Shown one piece after another: positions 1 through 9,325 of a stretch of 64,000 nucleotides of DNA (the first letter of the stretch is position 1; the number at the start of each line of letters is the position of its first letter). The notes beneath the pieces were generated by a model. It was not told where the DNA came from, searched no databases, and was given only the letters and a program-made list of their open reading frames with translations. Source of the stretch: JACVRX01 sp963831385 (GTDB lineage: Bacteria > Actinomycetota > Actinomycetes > Jiangellales > Jiangellaceae); the NCBI GenBank assembly GCA_963831385.1, contig CAWHPW010000006.1, forward strand, positions 140,992-204,991, in the 5' to 3' direction. A program made the position numbers and the translations under genes.

Positions 1-1
1 T

Positions 2-1939
2 GCCTTCCTCTACGAGGGCGACTCGCCGCTGGCCGAACGGCGGGCTCAGGCGCTCTCGCTCGACCCGACGCTGCTGGCCGAGCTGCTCGGCCGGACAGAG
101 CTGCGGGAGTTGCTCGACGCGTCGGTCATCCTGCGCACCGAGGCAGAGCTGCAGCGGCTCGCACCCGACCGGCAGGCCCGCGACCTGGAAGGGGTAGCCG
201 ACCTGCTCCGCCTGCTCGGGCCGCTGTCCACCGCCGCTGTCGCCCAGCGATCGGTCAACGCCGGCGACACACTCCGGCACCTGGCCGCGCTGGAGGACGC
301 CCGCCGGGCGATCCGGGTACGGGTTGCCGGCGAGGAGCGCTGGGCGGCCATCGAGGACGCCGGGCGGTTACGCGATGCACTCGGCGTGCCGCTTCCGGTC
401 GGGGTGCCGGTGGCCTTCACCGAGCCTGTGCCCGACCCGCTGGGTGACCTGGTGGCCCGGTTCGCCCGCACCCGTGGTCCGTTCCACGCCGCCGACGCCG
501 CGGCGTGGCTGGGGTTGGGGATCGCGGTTGTGGCCGACACATTGCGGCGGTTGTCCGCCGCCGGGCGAGTCGTCGAAGGCGAGTTGACGCCTGGAGCATC
601 CGGAACCGAGTGGTGCGACGCCGAGGTGCTGCGACTGTTGCGGCGGCGCTCGGTGGCCGCACTGCGCAAGGAGGCCGAGCCGGTCGACCCGGCCGCATTG
701 GGTCGCTTCCTGCCGGCCTGGCAGCACGTGGGCGGCACACTACGGGGCGTCGACGGCGTGCTACGGGTGGTCGAGCAGCTCGGTGGGTGCGCGGTTCCGG
801 CGAGCGCGCTGGAGCGACTTGTCCTACCAGCCCGAGTCGCCGGATACACGCCGGCCTGGCTGGACGAGCTCACGACGGCGGGTGAGGTGGTCTGGTCCGG
901 CCACGGTTCGCTGCCCGGCACGGACGGGTGGGTGTCCCTGCACGTGACCGATGGTGCCCCGCTCACGCTGCCCGATCCGGGTGTCGATTTCACCCGGACA
1001 GAACGACACGACTCGGTGATCGATGTGCTGTCCTCCGGCGGCGCGTTCTTCTTCCGGCAGCTGTCCGATGCCGTGCGGTCGACCGATGACGCGGCGCTCG
1101 TCGCGGCGTTGTGGGACTTGGTCTGGGCGGGCCACATCACGAACGACACACTGGCGCCGTTGCGCTCCCTTGTCGGCGGCGGCCGGCCGACCCACCGGTC
1201 CCGGCCGACCCGACCGCCGCGCTCGCGTTACGCCCGGGGACGGCCGGCGCTGCCGGTCCGCGGCGGGCCGCCCATCGCGGCCGGCCGCTGGTCCCTGCTA
1301 CCGCCCCGCGACCCCGACCCGACCCGGCGGGCGCACGCAGCCGCCGAAGGTCTCCTCGACCGACACGGCGTCGTCACCCGCGGCGCGGTGGTCGCCGAAC
1401 GGTTGCCTGGCGGCTTCGCAGCCGCCTACCGGGTGTTGTCGGCTTTCGAAGACAGCGGCCGGGCCCGGCGCGGATACTTCGTGGCCGGCCTGGGAGCGGC
1501 CCAGTTCGCACCGGTCGGGGCTGTCGACCGGCTCCGCGGGTACGCCGACACAGCCGCTCGCCGTGAGCCGGTTCCGGCCTTGGTGCTCGCCGCCACGGAT
1601 CCCGCGAATCCGTACGGTGCGGCGCTGCCCTGGCCAGACCGCGAACAGCCAGGTGGTCATCGACCCGGCCGCAAGGCCGGTGCCCTGGTGGTGCTTGTCG
1701 ACGGTGGGCTCGTGCTGTACGTCGAACGTGGCGGGCGCACACTGCTGTCCTGGTCCGACGATGCCGATCACCTCCGCGCTGCCGCCGACGCGTTGGCGTT
1801 GGCCGTCCGCGACGGAGCGCTAGGTGCCCTGCGGGTCGAGCGAGCGGATGGCGAGACGGTGACCGCGACGGTGCTGGGCCAGGCGCTGGCCGCTGCGGGT
1901 TTCCATGTCACCCCACGGGGCTTGCGACTGCGCTCCTGA
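2..1939 (+). CDS. lhr: Lhr-type ATP-dependent helicase, C-terminal part (5' end outside window)
   Basis: The frame is open from base 2, so the gene enters from the left edge; about 645 codons of a protein usually near 1500 residues in actinobacteria are visible. The first residues (AFLYEGDSPLAERRAQALSL) resemble the Lhr region that follows the helicase core, with a run of winged-helix-like and C-terminal segments after it and the basic linker around bases 1180-1270 that precedes a GRWSLLP motif. The family is an SF2 helicase/translocase acting in DNA repair; the large C-terminal half is its accessory portion. No helicase motifs are visible because they lie upstream. It converges with clgR across a 20-base gap. 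Confidence 0.85.
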   Translation, partial: AFLYEGDSPLAERRAQALSLDPTLLAELLGRTELRELLDASVILRTEAELQRLAPDRQARDLEGVADLLRLLGPLSTAAVAQRSVNAGDTLRHLAALEDARRAIRVRVAGEERWAAIEDAGRLRDALGVPLPVGVPVAFTEPVPDPLGDLVARFARTRGPFHAADAAAWLGLGIAVVADTLRRLSAAGRVVEGELTPGASGTEWCDAEVLRLLRRRSVAALRKEAEPVDPAALGRFLPAWQHVGGTLRGVDGVLRVVEQLGGCAVPASALERLVLPARVAGYTPAWLDELTTAGEVVWSGHGSLPGTDGWVSLHVTDGAPLTLPDPGVDFTRTERHDSVIDVLSSGGAFFFRQLSDAVRSTDDAALVAALWDLVWAGHITNDTLAPLRSLVGGGRPTHRSRPTRPPRSRYARGRPALPVRGGPPIAAGRWSLLPPRDPDPTRRAHAAAEGLLDRHGVVTRGAVVAERLPGGFAAAYRVLSAFEDSGRARRGYFVAGLGAAQFAPVGAVDRLRGYADTAARREPVPALVLAATDPANPYGAALPWPDREQPGGHRPGRKAGALVVLVDGGLVLYVERGGRTLLSWSDDADHLRAAADALALAVRDGALGALRVERADGETVTATVLGQALAAAGFHVTPRGLRLRS

Positions 1940-1959
1940 AGACGCGAGGCGGGGGCGGC

Positions 1960-2268
1960 TCAGCCGACTGCAACGGCGTCGAGTTCCCGCGGACGCGGTC
2001 CGCGCAGTTGGGTCAGCGCACCGACGGCGGCGGCCTCGACCCGAGACATCTCGTCGCTTACCTCGCGCAGGACCTCCGACATCGGCAGGTCAAGCGCCAG
2101 ACAGATGGCGGCTAGCAGCTCCGAGGACGCTTCCTTGCGACCACGCTCGACCTCGGACAGATAACCAAGGCTGACCCGGGCGGCAGCCGACACATCACGA
2201 AGAGTGCGACCTTGCTCGACCCGGCGGCGGCGCAACACGTCACCGATCAGACGTCTGACGAGAACCAT
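1960..2268 (-). CDS. clgR: ClgR-like XRE-family transcriptional regulator
   Basis: A 102-residue protein with one helix-turn-helix of the XRE/Cro type at about residues 17-70; the stretch RTLRDVSAAARVSLGYLSEV is very close to the recognition region of actinobacterial ClgR. Known ClgR proteins activate clp protease and related stress genes. Its position just downstream of cinA and pgsA is the same as that of clgR in mycobacteria, which supports the name more than the HTH alone. The start is ATG with a G-rich ribosome-binding site (GGGGGTGG). I saw no clear ClgR operator upstream; the 81-base gap to cinA holds only a small GGGTG/CACCC hairpin at 2322-2335. Confidence 0.85.
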   Translation of the reverse strand: MVLVRRLIGDVLRRRRVEQGRTLRDVSAAARVSLGYLSEVERGRKEASSELLAAICLALDLPMSEVLREVSDEMSRVEAAAVGALTQLRGPRPRELDAVAVG

Positions 2269-2349
2269 CGGCCACCCCCTTCCACGACAGATGCCGAGAC
2301 GAATACGTCCACCGTACCTCCGGGTGAGCGCACCCTCCGTACGCGGACG

Positions 2350-3552
2350 TCATGCTCGGTCAACGTGTCCGCTCGGGCCAAGATTCCCCGGGCCCTGTCC
2401 ATCGTCCAGCACGGATCGGCGGAGCAGGTCCAGTACCCGAACCACCGCCTGCCGGCGCACCGTCTGGCGATCACGACGAGGGGCGGATGGCGCGAACGAG
2501 CGAACCCTGATCCCGCCCCGGGAAGCGACAGCGACATGCATGGTCCCAGCCGGGTGGCCTTCCTGCGGATCCGGTCCCGCCACCCCGGTCGTCGCCACCC
2601 CGAAGTCGGCCCGACAGCGCACGCGGATTCCCTCAGCCATAGCTTGTGCAGTGGCGGGCGCAACAGCACCGTCTCGCTCCAGCAGGTCGACAGGTACACC
2701 CACGAGATCGGCCTTGAGATCGGTCGCATACGCCACCACGCCGCCGCGCACCACGTCCGACGCACCGGGGACGGACACCAACGCGGCGGCCACCAGCCCT
2801 CCGGTCAAGGACTCGGCCGTCGCGACGGTGGCCCGGTGTATCCGCAGCGCCTCGACGACGGCTTCCTCGAGGCGCTGATCTTCCGCGGCGACCAGATCGC
2901 CCAGCAGTTGCCGCGCCCGGGCCACCGCCGCCGTCGCTCTCTCGGCGGCATCGACACCGGTGGTGCCGATCCGTACCTCGAGCTCTGCCGGATGCGGCAG
3001 ATAGGCCAGCCAACCCTGACCGACGAGGTCTTCCTCGATCGGCGCCAGAATCCCGGCGACCTGCGGCTCCGCTAGTCCGACAATGACCAGCGAGCGAGTG
3101 GATCGGGGCACCAACTCGCCCGCGGAGGCAACGATGTCGGGCAGGACGTGCCGGTCGACGATCGAGCGCATCTCCGCGGGCACTCCTGGCACAGCGAAGA
3201 CGACACCGCGGTGGGACGCCAGCCGCACGCCGCGTTCGGAGCCCACATCGTTGGCCAGCTCGGTGCTCAGCCAGCCGGTGGCGAACCGCGCCAACGCCGC
3301 CCGGGTGACGTCATCCGCGGTAGGTCCCAGCCCGCCGGTGACGACGACGGCCCGGGCAGCTTCCAAAGCCTGTCCAAGGGCACGCGCGACAGCATCGGTG
3401 TCGTCCGGGGCGATCGTGGCGGCAACTACTCGAAGGCCGGCCTCAGTGAGCCGACGGCTCAGCCAGGGACCATTCGTGTCAAGCGTGTGGCCGATCAGCA
3501 GTTCGTTGCCGACGAGTACCAAGGCGACCGTGTCCGGTGCCGCCCCGATCAC
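2350..3552 (-). CDS. cinA: CinA family protein (NMN deamidase / competence-damage protein)
   Basis: A 400-residue, two-domain protein of the usual CinA length. Residues about 9-170 form the MoCF/COG1058 domain (ALVLVGNELLIGHTLDTNG; TGGLGPTADDVTR), and residues about 240-385 form the PncC-type nicotinamide-mononucleotide amidohydrolase domain (ATAESLTGGLVAAALVSVPG). Family members hydrolyse NMN to NaMN in NAD salvage, and the N-domain has ADP-ribose pyrophosphatase activity in some members. The GTG start overlaps the pgsA stop by 4 bases, so the two are translationally coupled. The usual GTAPG segment of the N-domain is replaced by GSERG, a modest deviation. Confidence 0.92.
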   Translation of the reverse strand: MIGAAPDTVALVLVGNELLIGHTLDTNGPWLSRRLTEAGLRVVAATIAPDDTDAVARALGQALEAARAVVVTGGLGPTADDVTRAALARFATGWLSTELANDVGSERGVRLASHRGVVFAVPGVPAEMRSIVDRHVLPDIVASAGELVPRSTRSLVIVGLAEPQVAGILAPIEEDLVGQGWLAYLPHPAELEVRIGTTGVDAAERATAAVARARQLLGDLVAAEDQRLEEAVVEALRIHRATVATAESLTGGLVAAALVSVPGASDVVRGGVVAYATDLKADLVGVPVDLLERDGAVAPATAQAMAEGIRVRCRADFGVATTGVAGPDPQEGHPAGTMHVAVASRGGIRVRSFAPSAPRRDRQTVRRQAVVRVLDLLRRSVLDDGQGPGNLGPSGHVDRA

Positions 3553-4172
3553 CCGATCATCCCTGCGGGAGGGGTCGGTTCCGCCCTCGGCTCGGTCGAG
3601 GTGCTCTCGACCCGGGCGATTCGGCGCGCTTGAGCGACATAGTCGACACCGGTCACGACGGTGACGACGACGGCGAGTGTCATCGCGACGACCTCAACCG
3701 GATGCCATGCCGCCGGCAGCGGCAGCAAGTACAGGCCGAGTGCGAGCGATTGCAGCGCAGTCTTGACTTTGCCGCCCCGGCCGGCCGGCAGGACAGCCTG
3801 CCGAAGGAGGGCGAAACGCAGCGCCGTCACCCCGATCTCGCGCACCAGCACAATGACGGTCACCCACCAGGGCAGCTCGCCGAGCACCGAGAGACCGATG
3901 AATGCCGTGCCGGTCAGCGCCTTGTCGGCGATCGGATCCGCGATCACCCCGAAGTCGGTCACCAGGCCGCGGCGACGGGCCAGCTCGCCGTCCATCCGAT
4001 CCGTGATCATCGCGACGGAAAACACCACGAACGCTCCCACCCGCGACGCCTCGTCGGCTCCCCCGTTACGAAGCAGCAACCACCCCATGACCGGTACGAG
4101 TAGGAGGCGCAGGACCGTGAGCCCATTGGGCAGATTCCATGGGCTCGTCCGGTTCTGCGCCGGGATGGACAC
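3549..4172 (-). CDS. pgsA: CDP-diacylglycerol--glycerol-3-phosphate 3-phosphatidyltransferase
   Basis: An integral membrane enzyme of 207 residues that makes phosphatidylglycerol phosphate from CDP-diacylglycerol and glycerol 3-phosphate. The full CDP-alcohol phosphotransferase signature is present around residues 58-81: D-x2-DG-x2-AR-x8-G-x3-D-x3-D, with all acidic metal ligands retained. Several hydrophobic segments follow, as expected. It starts with GTG and overlaps cinA by 4 bases. The family also includes PI-phosphate synthases and cardiolipin synthases; the neighbours (cinA, clgR) match the mycobacterial pgsA3 locus. Its lipid precursor is made by CdsA, encoded at about 54 kb. Confidence 0.92.
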   Translation of the reverse strand: MSIPAQNRTSPWNLPNGLTVLRLLLVPVMGWLLLRNGGADEASRVGAFVVFSVAMITDRMDGELARRRGLVTDFGVIADPIADKALTGTAFIGLSVLGELPWWVTVIVLVREIGVTALRFALLRQAVLPAGRGGKVKTALQSLALGLYLLPLPAAWHPVEVVAMTLAVVVTVVTGVDYVAQARRIARVESTSTEPRAEPTPPAGMIG

Positions 4173-4288
4173 GCCGTCAGGGTACGGCCCGACGCAGCGG
4201 CTCGGCGTGACGCCGATCTGCGCTCAGCTGGTGAGCCAGGACGCCGCCGGAGGTTCTCACCGCGATTTCACCGTCTCGCGGCTGAGCG

Positions 4289-5653
4289 TCAGGCCGGAAC
4301 GGCTAACAAGTCAGCTCCGACGGTGTCGGTGACGCGGGCTGTGATCAGGTCTCCCGGCCGAGCGGGGGTGCCGATGACCGTTGTCGTCCCGTCGACGTCG
4401 GGACCCTGGTGTGCGGCCCGCCCCTCCGCGGATCCGTCCACGACGGACTCGACGATGATCTGCACGTCCTCCCCGATCCGGTCCTCCGCCCGCTGGGCGA
4501 CCAGGTCGTCGACCATCGCGTTGACGCGGTCGACCCGGTCGGCGATTTCCTCCGCCGGGAGTTTGTCGCCGAACGCGGCCGCCTCGGTGCCGTCCTCGTC
4601 GGAGTACCCGAACACCCCCACCACGTCGAGGCGTGCGGCGTCGAGGAAAGACTCGAGAATCGCGAGGTCAGACTCGGTTTCCCCAGGAAACCCGACAATC
4701 ACGTTGGAACGGATGCCGGCCGCCGGGCATTGGTCGCGGATCGTCCGGATCAGTTCGAGGAACAGCTCTGCCGAGCCGAAGCGCCGCATCCGACGTAGCA
4801 CGGTCGGGCTGGCGTGCTGGAACGAGAGGTCGTAGTACGGCGCGACGCCAGGAATCGTGGCGACAGCCTCGACGAGAGTGGGCCGCATCTCGGCCGGCTG
4901 CAGATACGACAGGCGGACTCGGTCGACGCCCTCCACGGCGGCCAGTTCGGGGAGCAGCGACTCGAGCAGGCGAAGGTCACCGAGATCCTTGCCGTAGGAC
5001 GTGGTGTTCTCGCTGACCAGGAACAGCTCGCGTACCCCCCGCTCCCCAAGCCACCTGGCCTCGGCCAGCACCTCACCTGGACGGCGGGAGACGAAAGATC
5101 CGCGGAATCGAGGGATCGCGCAGAACGAGCAGCGCCGGTCGCAGCCGCTGGCGAGCTTCAGCGGCGCGACGGGTCCATCGTCGAGCCGGCGCCGCGGGAT
5201 GGGCGGGCCACTGGCGGGGCCCGGCCGGTCCGCTGGCGCCAGCGGGAGGAGTCGCCGTCGGTCTCGAGGGGTGTGGGCAATGACCTCGCGGCCCTCAAGC
5301 ACGTCGTGCAGCCGCTGCCCGATGTGTCGATAGTCGTCGAAGCCGAGAACGGCGTCGGCCTCGGGCAGTTCCGCGGCCAAGTCGGCCCCGTACCGTTCTG
5401 ACAAGCAGCCGACCGCGACCACCGACCGGGTGCGGCCTCCGGTCTTGTGTTCACCGGCCGCCAACACCGCGTCGATCGAGTCCTTCTTCGCTTGCTCGAT
5501 GAAGCCGCACGTGTTGACCAGAACCGTCTCGGCGTCGGCTGGGTCCGCGACCAGATCGAACCCGTCGGCCGAAAGCCGGCCTGCCAACTCCTCGGAGTCG
5601 ACCTCGTTGCGGGCGCAGCCCAGTGTGACGATCGCCACCGAATGCTCGGCCAT
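4289..5653 (-). CDS. rimO: Ribosomal protein S12 methylthiotransferase RimO
   Basis: A radical-SAM methylthiotransferase of about 454 residues. It has the N-terminal MTTase domain (VTLGCARNEVDSEEL, NTCGFI), the radical-SAM cysteine triad CDRRCSFC at about residues 170-177, and a C-terminal TRAM-like domain. The LGCARNxVDSE motif favours RimO over MiaB; the expected reaction is methylthiolation of the aspartate of S12. The frame is open further upstream to 5707, but the ATG at 5653 is chosen because it begins directly at the family N-terminus and has GAGG about 10 bases upstream. The 196-base gap on its 5' side contains only a possible small reading frame at 5759-5839. Confidence 0.93.
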   Translation of the reverse strand: MAEHSVAIVTLGCARNEVDSEELAGRLSADGFDLVADPADAETVLVNTCGFIEQAKKDSIDAVLAAGEHKTGGRTRSVVAVGCLSERYGADLAAELPEADAVLGFDDYRHIGQRLHDVLEGREVIAHTPRDRRRLLPLAPADRPGPASGPPIPRRRLDDGPVAPLKLASGCDRRCSFCAIPRFRGSFVSRRPGEVLAEARWLGERGVRELFLVSENTTSYGKDLGDLRLLESLLPELAAVEGVDRVRLSYLQPAEMRPTLVEAVATIPGVAPYYDLSFQHASPTVLRRMRRFGSAELFLELIRTIRDQCPAAGIRSNVIVGFPGETESDLAILESFLDAARLDVVGVFGYSDEDGTEAAAFGDKLPAEEIADRVDRVNAMVDDLVAQRAEDRIGEDVQIIVESVVDGSAEGRAAHQGPDVDGTTTVIGTPARPGDLITARVTDTVGADLLAVPA

Positions 5654-5849
5654 GACCACGCAGCCTCGCATGGCAGCGGCGCAGGGCGCATCCGGGCGGT
5701 CGACCAAGCGGGCGTCGGTGAGAAGACCGGCCTCGTTGCACGAGCGGCCGATCGGGACATGAAGAACTTCAAGGAGTTCATCGAGTCTCGCGGTTCTCAG
5801 ACCGGAGGCTGGCGCGGCGAGGTTCCACGCGAGGCTTAGCTCGGCAGGG

Positions 5850-6716
5850 CTATGTCACGCGCGCGGCCAGCCCCATCGCGTCGAATGGCGCGCGCACCTT
5901 CACATCGTTGTCGAAGTAGACGTAGACGTCGCGTCCGTCCGGCCACGGCTCGGCCGGCGGCCCGATGGTGTGGGCATCAGGCGACCAGCCTCCTTCTGCC
6001 CACGCGAGCACCCTGGCGGCCCACCAGTCCAATCCTTGGTCGTCGTAACCGCTGACATAGAGCTCTTGTGAACCGTGAAGCCGCACGTACACGAAGTTCG
6101 ACGTCACGTCTTCGAGAAAGGGCCACTTGCCGGCCGTGTCCGCGACGACGAGGGCAACGTCGTGCTCCCTGAGGAGTTCAACGAACCTGGGCGTGACGTA
6201 GCTGCCGTGCCGGATCTCCAATGCATGACGGAGCGGGCGATCCGCTGAGGTCGTGGTGATCGCCCCGTGCTGGAGCCGCCCGTCGTGACGTTCGGCGAGT
6301 CGAGCGGCGCCGGCCGTCGTCCGCGGCAGCTGGTCGAAGAACGCAGCCAGCCGACCGGGATCGAAACCGAGCATCGGTGGGAGCTGCCACAGCAGCGGGC
6401 CCAGCTTGTGTTCGAGCGCTAGTACACCGGAGCCGAAGAAGTTCGCCAGCGGAGTCTCGACGCCGGCCAGCTTCTTCATGTGGGTGATGAACCGGCCGCC
6501 CTTGACAGCGAACACGAAGTCGTCAGGCGTCTGTTCGAACCAGCTCCGGTAGCTCGACGGCCGTTGCAGCGAGTAGAACGAGCCGTTGATCTCGACGCTG
6601 TTCAGCCGACTGGCGGCGAACTCGAGCTCCCGCTTCTGCGGGAGGTTTGGTGGATAGAACACGCCGCGCCACGGCGGGTAGGTCCACCCCGAGATCCCAA
6701 TCCGCACCTCGCCCAC
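5850..6716 (-). CDS. DUF72 (YecE-type) protein
   Basis: A 288-residue protein beginning with the DUF72 hallmark IGISGWTYPPWRGVFYP, followed by the conserved ELEFAASRLNSVEINGSFYSL and FVFAVKGGRFITH segments and a late ATN-type region (VYVRLHGS). DUF72 proteins have a TIM-barrel fold and no agreed biochemical function. The start is GTG. The gene sits between rimO and ftsK on the same strand with 27 bases to ftsK. Family assignment is firm; a role is not. Confidence 0.9.
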   Translation of the reverse strand: MGEVRIGISGWTYPPWRGVFYPPNLPQKRELEFAASRLNSVEINGSFYSLQRPSSYRSWFEQTPDDFVFAVKGGRFITHMKKLAGVETPLANFFGSGVLALEHKLGPLLWQLPPMLGFDPGRLAAFFDQLPRTTAGAARLAERHDGRLQHGAITTTSADRPLRHALEIRHGSYVTPRFVELLREHDVALVVADTAGKWPFLEDVTSNFVYVRLHGSQELYVSGYDDQGLDWWAARVLAWAEGGWSPDAHTIGPPAEPWPDGRDVYVYFDNDVKVRAPFDAMGLAARVT

Positions 6717-6743
6717 GCGGACACACCTCCTGGTGCCAGCGTG

Positions 6744-9260
6744 TTACCCGCCACGGAGGGTGTCGACGATCTCGTCGAGCTCGTCGGGTTTGACGAGCAC
6801 GTCTCGGGCCTTGGAGCCCTCGGACGGCCCGACGATGCCGCGGCTTTCCATCAGGTCCATCAGCCGGCCGGCCTTGGCGAAACCCACCCGGAGCTTGCGC
6901 TGCAGCATCGACGTGGAGCCGAACTGGGTCGTGATCACCAGCTCTGCGGCCTGGCAGAGCAGGTCGAGGTCATCACCGATGTCCCCGTCGATCTCCCGCC
7001 GGGCGCCCTGTGGCGCAATCACATCGTCCCGATACGAGGGCTCGAGTTGGGACTTGCAATGCCGGACGACAGCGTGGATCTCGGACTCGGTGACCCAGGC
7101 TCCTTGGATACGGACCGGCTTGCTGGCGCCCATCGGCAGGAACAGCCCGTCTCCCTGACCCACCAGCTTCTCCGCTCCGGGCTGGTCGAGGATCACCCGG
7201 GAATCGGCCAGTGACGATGTTGCGAAGGCCAGGCGGGACGGCACGTTCGCTTTGAGCAGCCCGGTGACGATGTCGACCGACGGTCGCTGCGTCGCCAGCA
7301 CGAGGTGGATGCCGGCTGCTCGCGCTAGCTGGGTGATACGCACGATGGCGTCCTCGACGTCGCGCGGCGCGACCATCATCAGGTCGGCAAGCTCGTCGAC
7401 GATGACCAGCAGGTAGGGATACGGGGCCAGGGTCCGTTCGCTACCGGGCGGAACCTTGACCCGGCCGGCGCGCACTGCCTTGTTGAAGTCGTCGAGGTGG
7501 CGGAAGCCGAAGTGGGCCAGGTCGTCGTAGCGCATGTCCATCTCGCGCACGACCCAGCCGAGTGCCTCGGCCGCCCGTTTCGGGTTGGTGATGATCGGCG
7601 TGATCAAATGCGGGATGCCGTCGTAGGCGGTGAGCTCGACCCGCTTGGGATCGACCAGGATCATCCGGACCTCGTCCGGGGTGGCGCGCATGAGCACCGA
7701 GGAGATGAGTGAGTTGATACAACTCGACTTCCCCGAGCCGGTTGCGCCGGCGATGAGCACGTGCGGCATCTTGGCGAGATTGGCCACCACGAAGCCGCCC
7801 TCGACGTCTTTGCCGAGGCCCACGACCATCGGGTGGTGATCCTTGCGAGCGACCGGCGAGCGTAGGACGTCGCCGAGACTGACGGTTTCCTTGTCGCTGT
7901 TGGGGATCTCGATGCCGATCGCGGACTTGCCGGGGATCGGTGACAGGATCCGCACCTCGGCGCTCGCCACCGCGTACGAGATGTTCTTCGACAGCGCCGT
8001 GACGCGTTCCACCTTGACTGCATTGCCGAGTTCGACCTCGTACCGAGTGACCGTCGGGCCACGGGTGTATCCGGTGACCTGGGCGTCGATCTCGAATTGG
8101 TCGAGCACCTCGGTCAACGCCTCGACGACCTGGTCCGACGCTATCGATCGGGCCCGGTGCGGACTGCCTTGGCGCAGCACATCACTGGTCGGGAGCGTGT
8201 AGGTGACATCACCGGACAACGCCAACTGCTCAACCCTTGCCGGCAGCGGGGTGTGCGGAGGTGGTTCCGCCGGCGGTTCCGTCGTGCGTCCGGCAGCGAC
8301 GACGATGCGCGTCGGCTGATCGCCCCCGTCAGCCGTGGTGCCATCCTCGTCGTCGGCGCGTCGCCGAAGGTCCGCACGCTCGCGCAAGAGCGGGCTGTCG
8401 TACGGATTCAGATCGTTCGGTGTCTCGTCCGCGGACCATCTGCGCCGCAGCAGGGATCGACGGCTCGGCGTGGCGGAACCGTCTGCGCTTCCCTCTGGGT
8501 CGGCGCCCACCAGCCAGCCCCGCACCGCGCGGCCACGAGCGGGCAGGTCGTGAACGGGCGTTCCGGTGACGACGAGCAGGCCGAAGATCGACAGGAGTAC
8601 GAGAAGTGGTGTGGCCACCCATACGGTGAGCAAGTCGGCCAGCACGGTGGACGCGACGAACCCGACCGCGCCGCCCGCACTCTGCATGGCTGCCTCGCCG
8701 TCGACGGAGCGAGGCATGCCGGCGGCAATGTGGATGAGGCCCAGCACGGCCAGGGTCAGTGCCGTCCAGCCGACGAGCTGGCGGGCTCCTGGACCGTTGC
8801 GGTCTGGATGACGTAAGGTCCGCCAGGCCAGCAGGAGCAGCAGGATCGGGACGACAGAGGCGGCAGCGCCGACAGTTCCGGCGACGATGGTCCGGATGAT
8901 CTCGGCCACGGTGCTGTCGATGTTCCACCAGACCGCGGCGGCCATCACGATGCCGATGCCGACCAGCGACAGCCCGACGCCGTCGCGCCGATGAGCGGAA
9001 TCGAGCTCACGCGCACTCGATCCGATCCGCCGGACAACGCCACCGACCAGGTGGGCGATTCCCATCCACAGGCCCCGGAACAGCCCGGCGATACCGCCCG
9101 CCGCCATCGTCGCAACGCCGCGCCGACGTGGCGCAGGCCGCCGCTGGGCCGGCTGGTGATTCGACCGACGTCGGGCCGAGCTCCGACCGGTCCCTCGCCC
9201 GGTCGACGAGTCCGACGCTGACCTGCGAGAACGCGTCACGGTGGAGTTACGGGTCGCCAT
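6744..9260 (-). CDS. ftsK: DNA translocase FtsK
   Basis: About 838 residues. The N-terminus is very basic (many Arg/Ser/Pro over about 60 residues), then come four predicted membrane helices, a short linker, and the FtsK/SpoIIIE motor with Walker A AGATGSGKSS near residue 502, Walker B LLVIVDELADLMMV, and a C-terminal winged-helix gamma domain (the part that reads KOPS/SRS-type polar sequences in this family). It pumps chromosomal DNA at the division septum. The frame is open to 9386, but ATG 9260 (MATRNSTVTR) gives a typical start; the extra upstream residues look non-native. It lies 65 bases downstream of rnj, as in mycobacteria. Confidence 0.95.
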   Translation of the reverse strand: MATRNSTVTRSRRSASDSSTGRGTGRSSARRRSNHQPAQRRPAPRRRGVATMAAGGIAGLFRGLWMGIAHLVGGVVRRIGSSARELDSAHRRDGVGLSLVGIGIVMAAAVWWNIDSTVAEIIRTIVAGTVGAAASVVPILLLLLAWRTLRHPDRNGPGARQLVGWTALTLAVLGLIHIAAGMPRSVDGEAAMQSAGGAVGFVASTVLADLLTVWVATPLLVLLSIFGLLVVTGTPVHDLPARGRAVRGWLVGADPEGSADGSATPSRRSLLRRRWSADETPNDLNPYDSPLLRERADLRRRADDEDGTTADGGDQPTRIVVAAGRTTEPPAEPPPHTPLPARVEQLALSGDVTYTLPTSDVLRQGSPHRARSIASDQVVEALTEVLDQFEIDAQVTGYTRGPTVTRYEVELGNAVKVERVTALSKNISYAVASAEVRILSPIPGKSAIGIEIPNSDKETVSLGDVLRSPVARKDHHPMVVGLGKDVEGGFVVANLAKMPHVLIAGATGSGKSSCINSLISSVLMRATPDEVRMILVDPKRVELTAYDGIPHLITPIITNPKRAAEALGWVVREMDMRYDDLAHFGFRHLDDFNKAVRAGRVKVPPGSERTLAPYPYLLVIVDELADLMMVAPRDVEDAIVRITQLARAAGIHLVLATQRPSVDIVTGLLKANVPSRLAFATSSLADSRVILDQPGAEKLVGQGDGLFLPMGASKPVRIQGAWVTESEIHAVVRHCKSQLEPSYRDDVIAPQGARREIDGDIGDDLDLLCQAAELVITTQFGSTSMLQRKLRVGFAKAGRLMDLMESRGIVGPSEGSKARDVLVKPDELDEIVDTLRGG

Positions 9261-9325
9261 GATCGGAAGGCTACCCCCGACGACACATCCGTATCTCGAG
9301 TCACACCCGTCTCGGCGTGGCGAAA

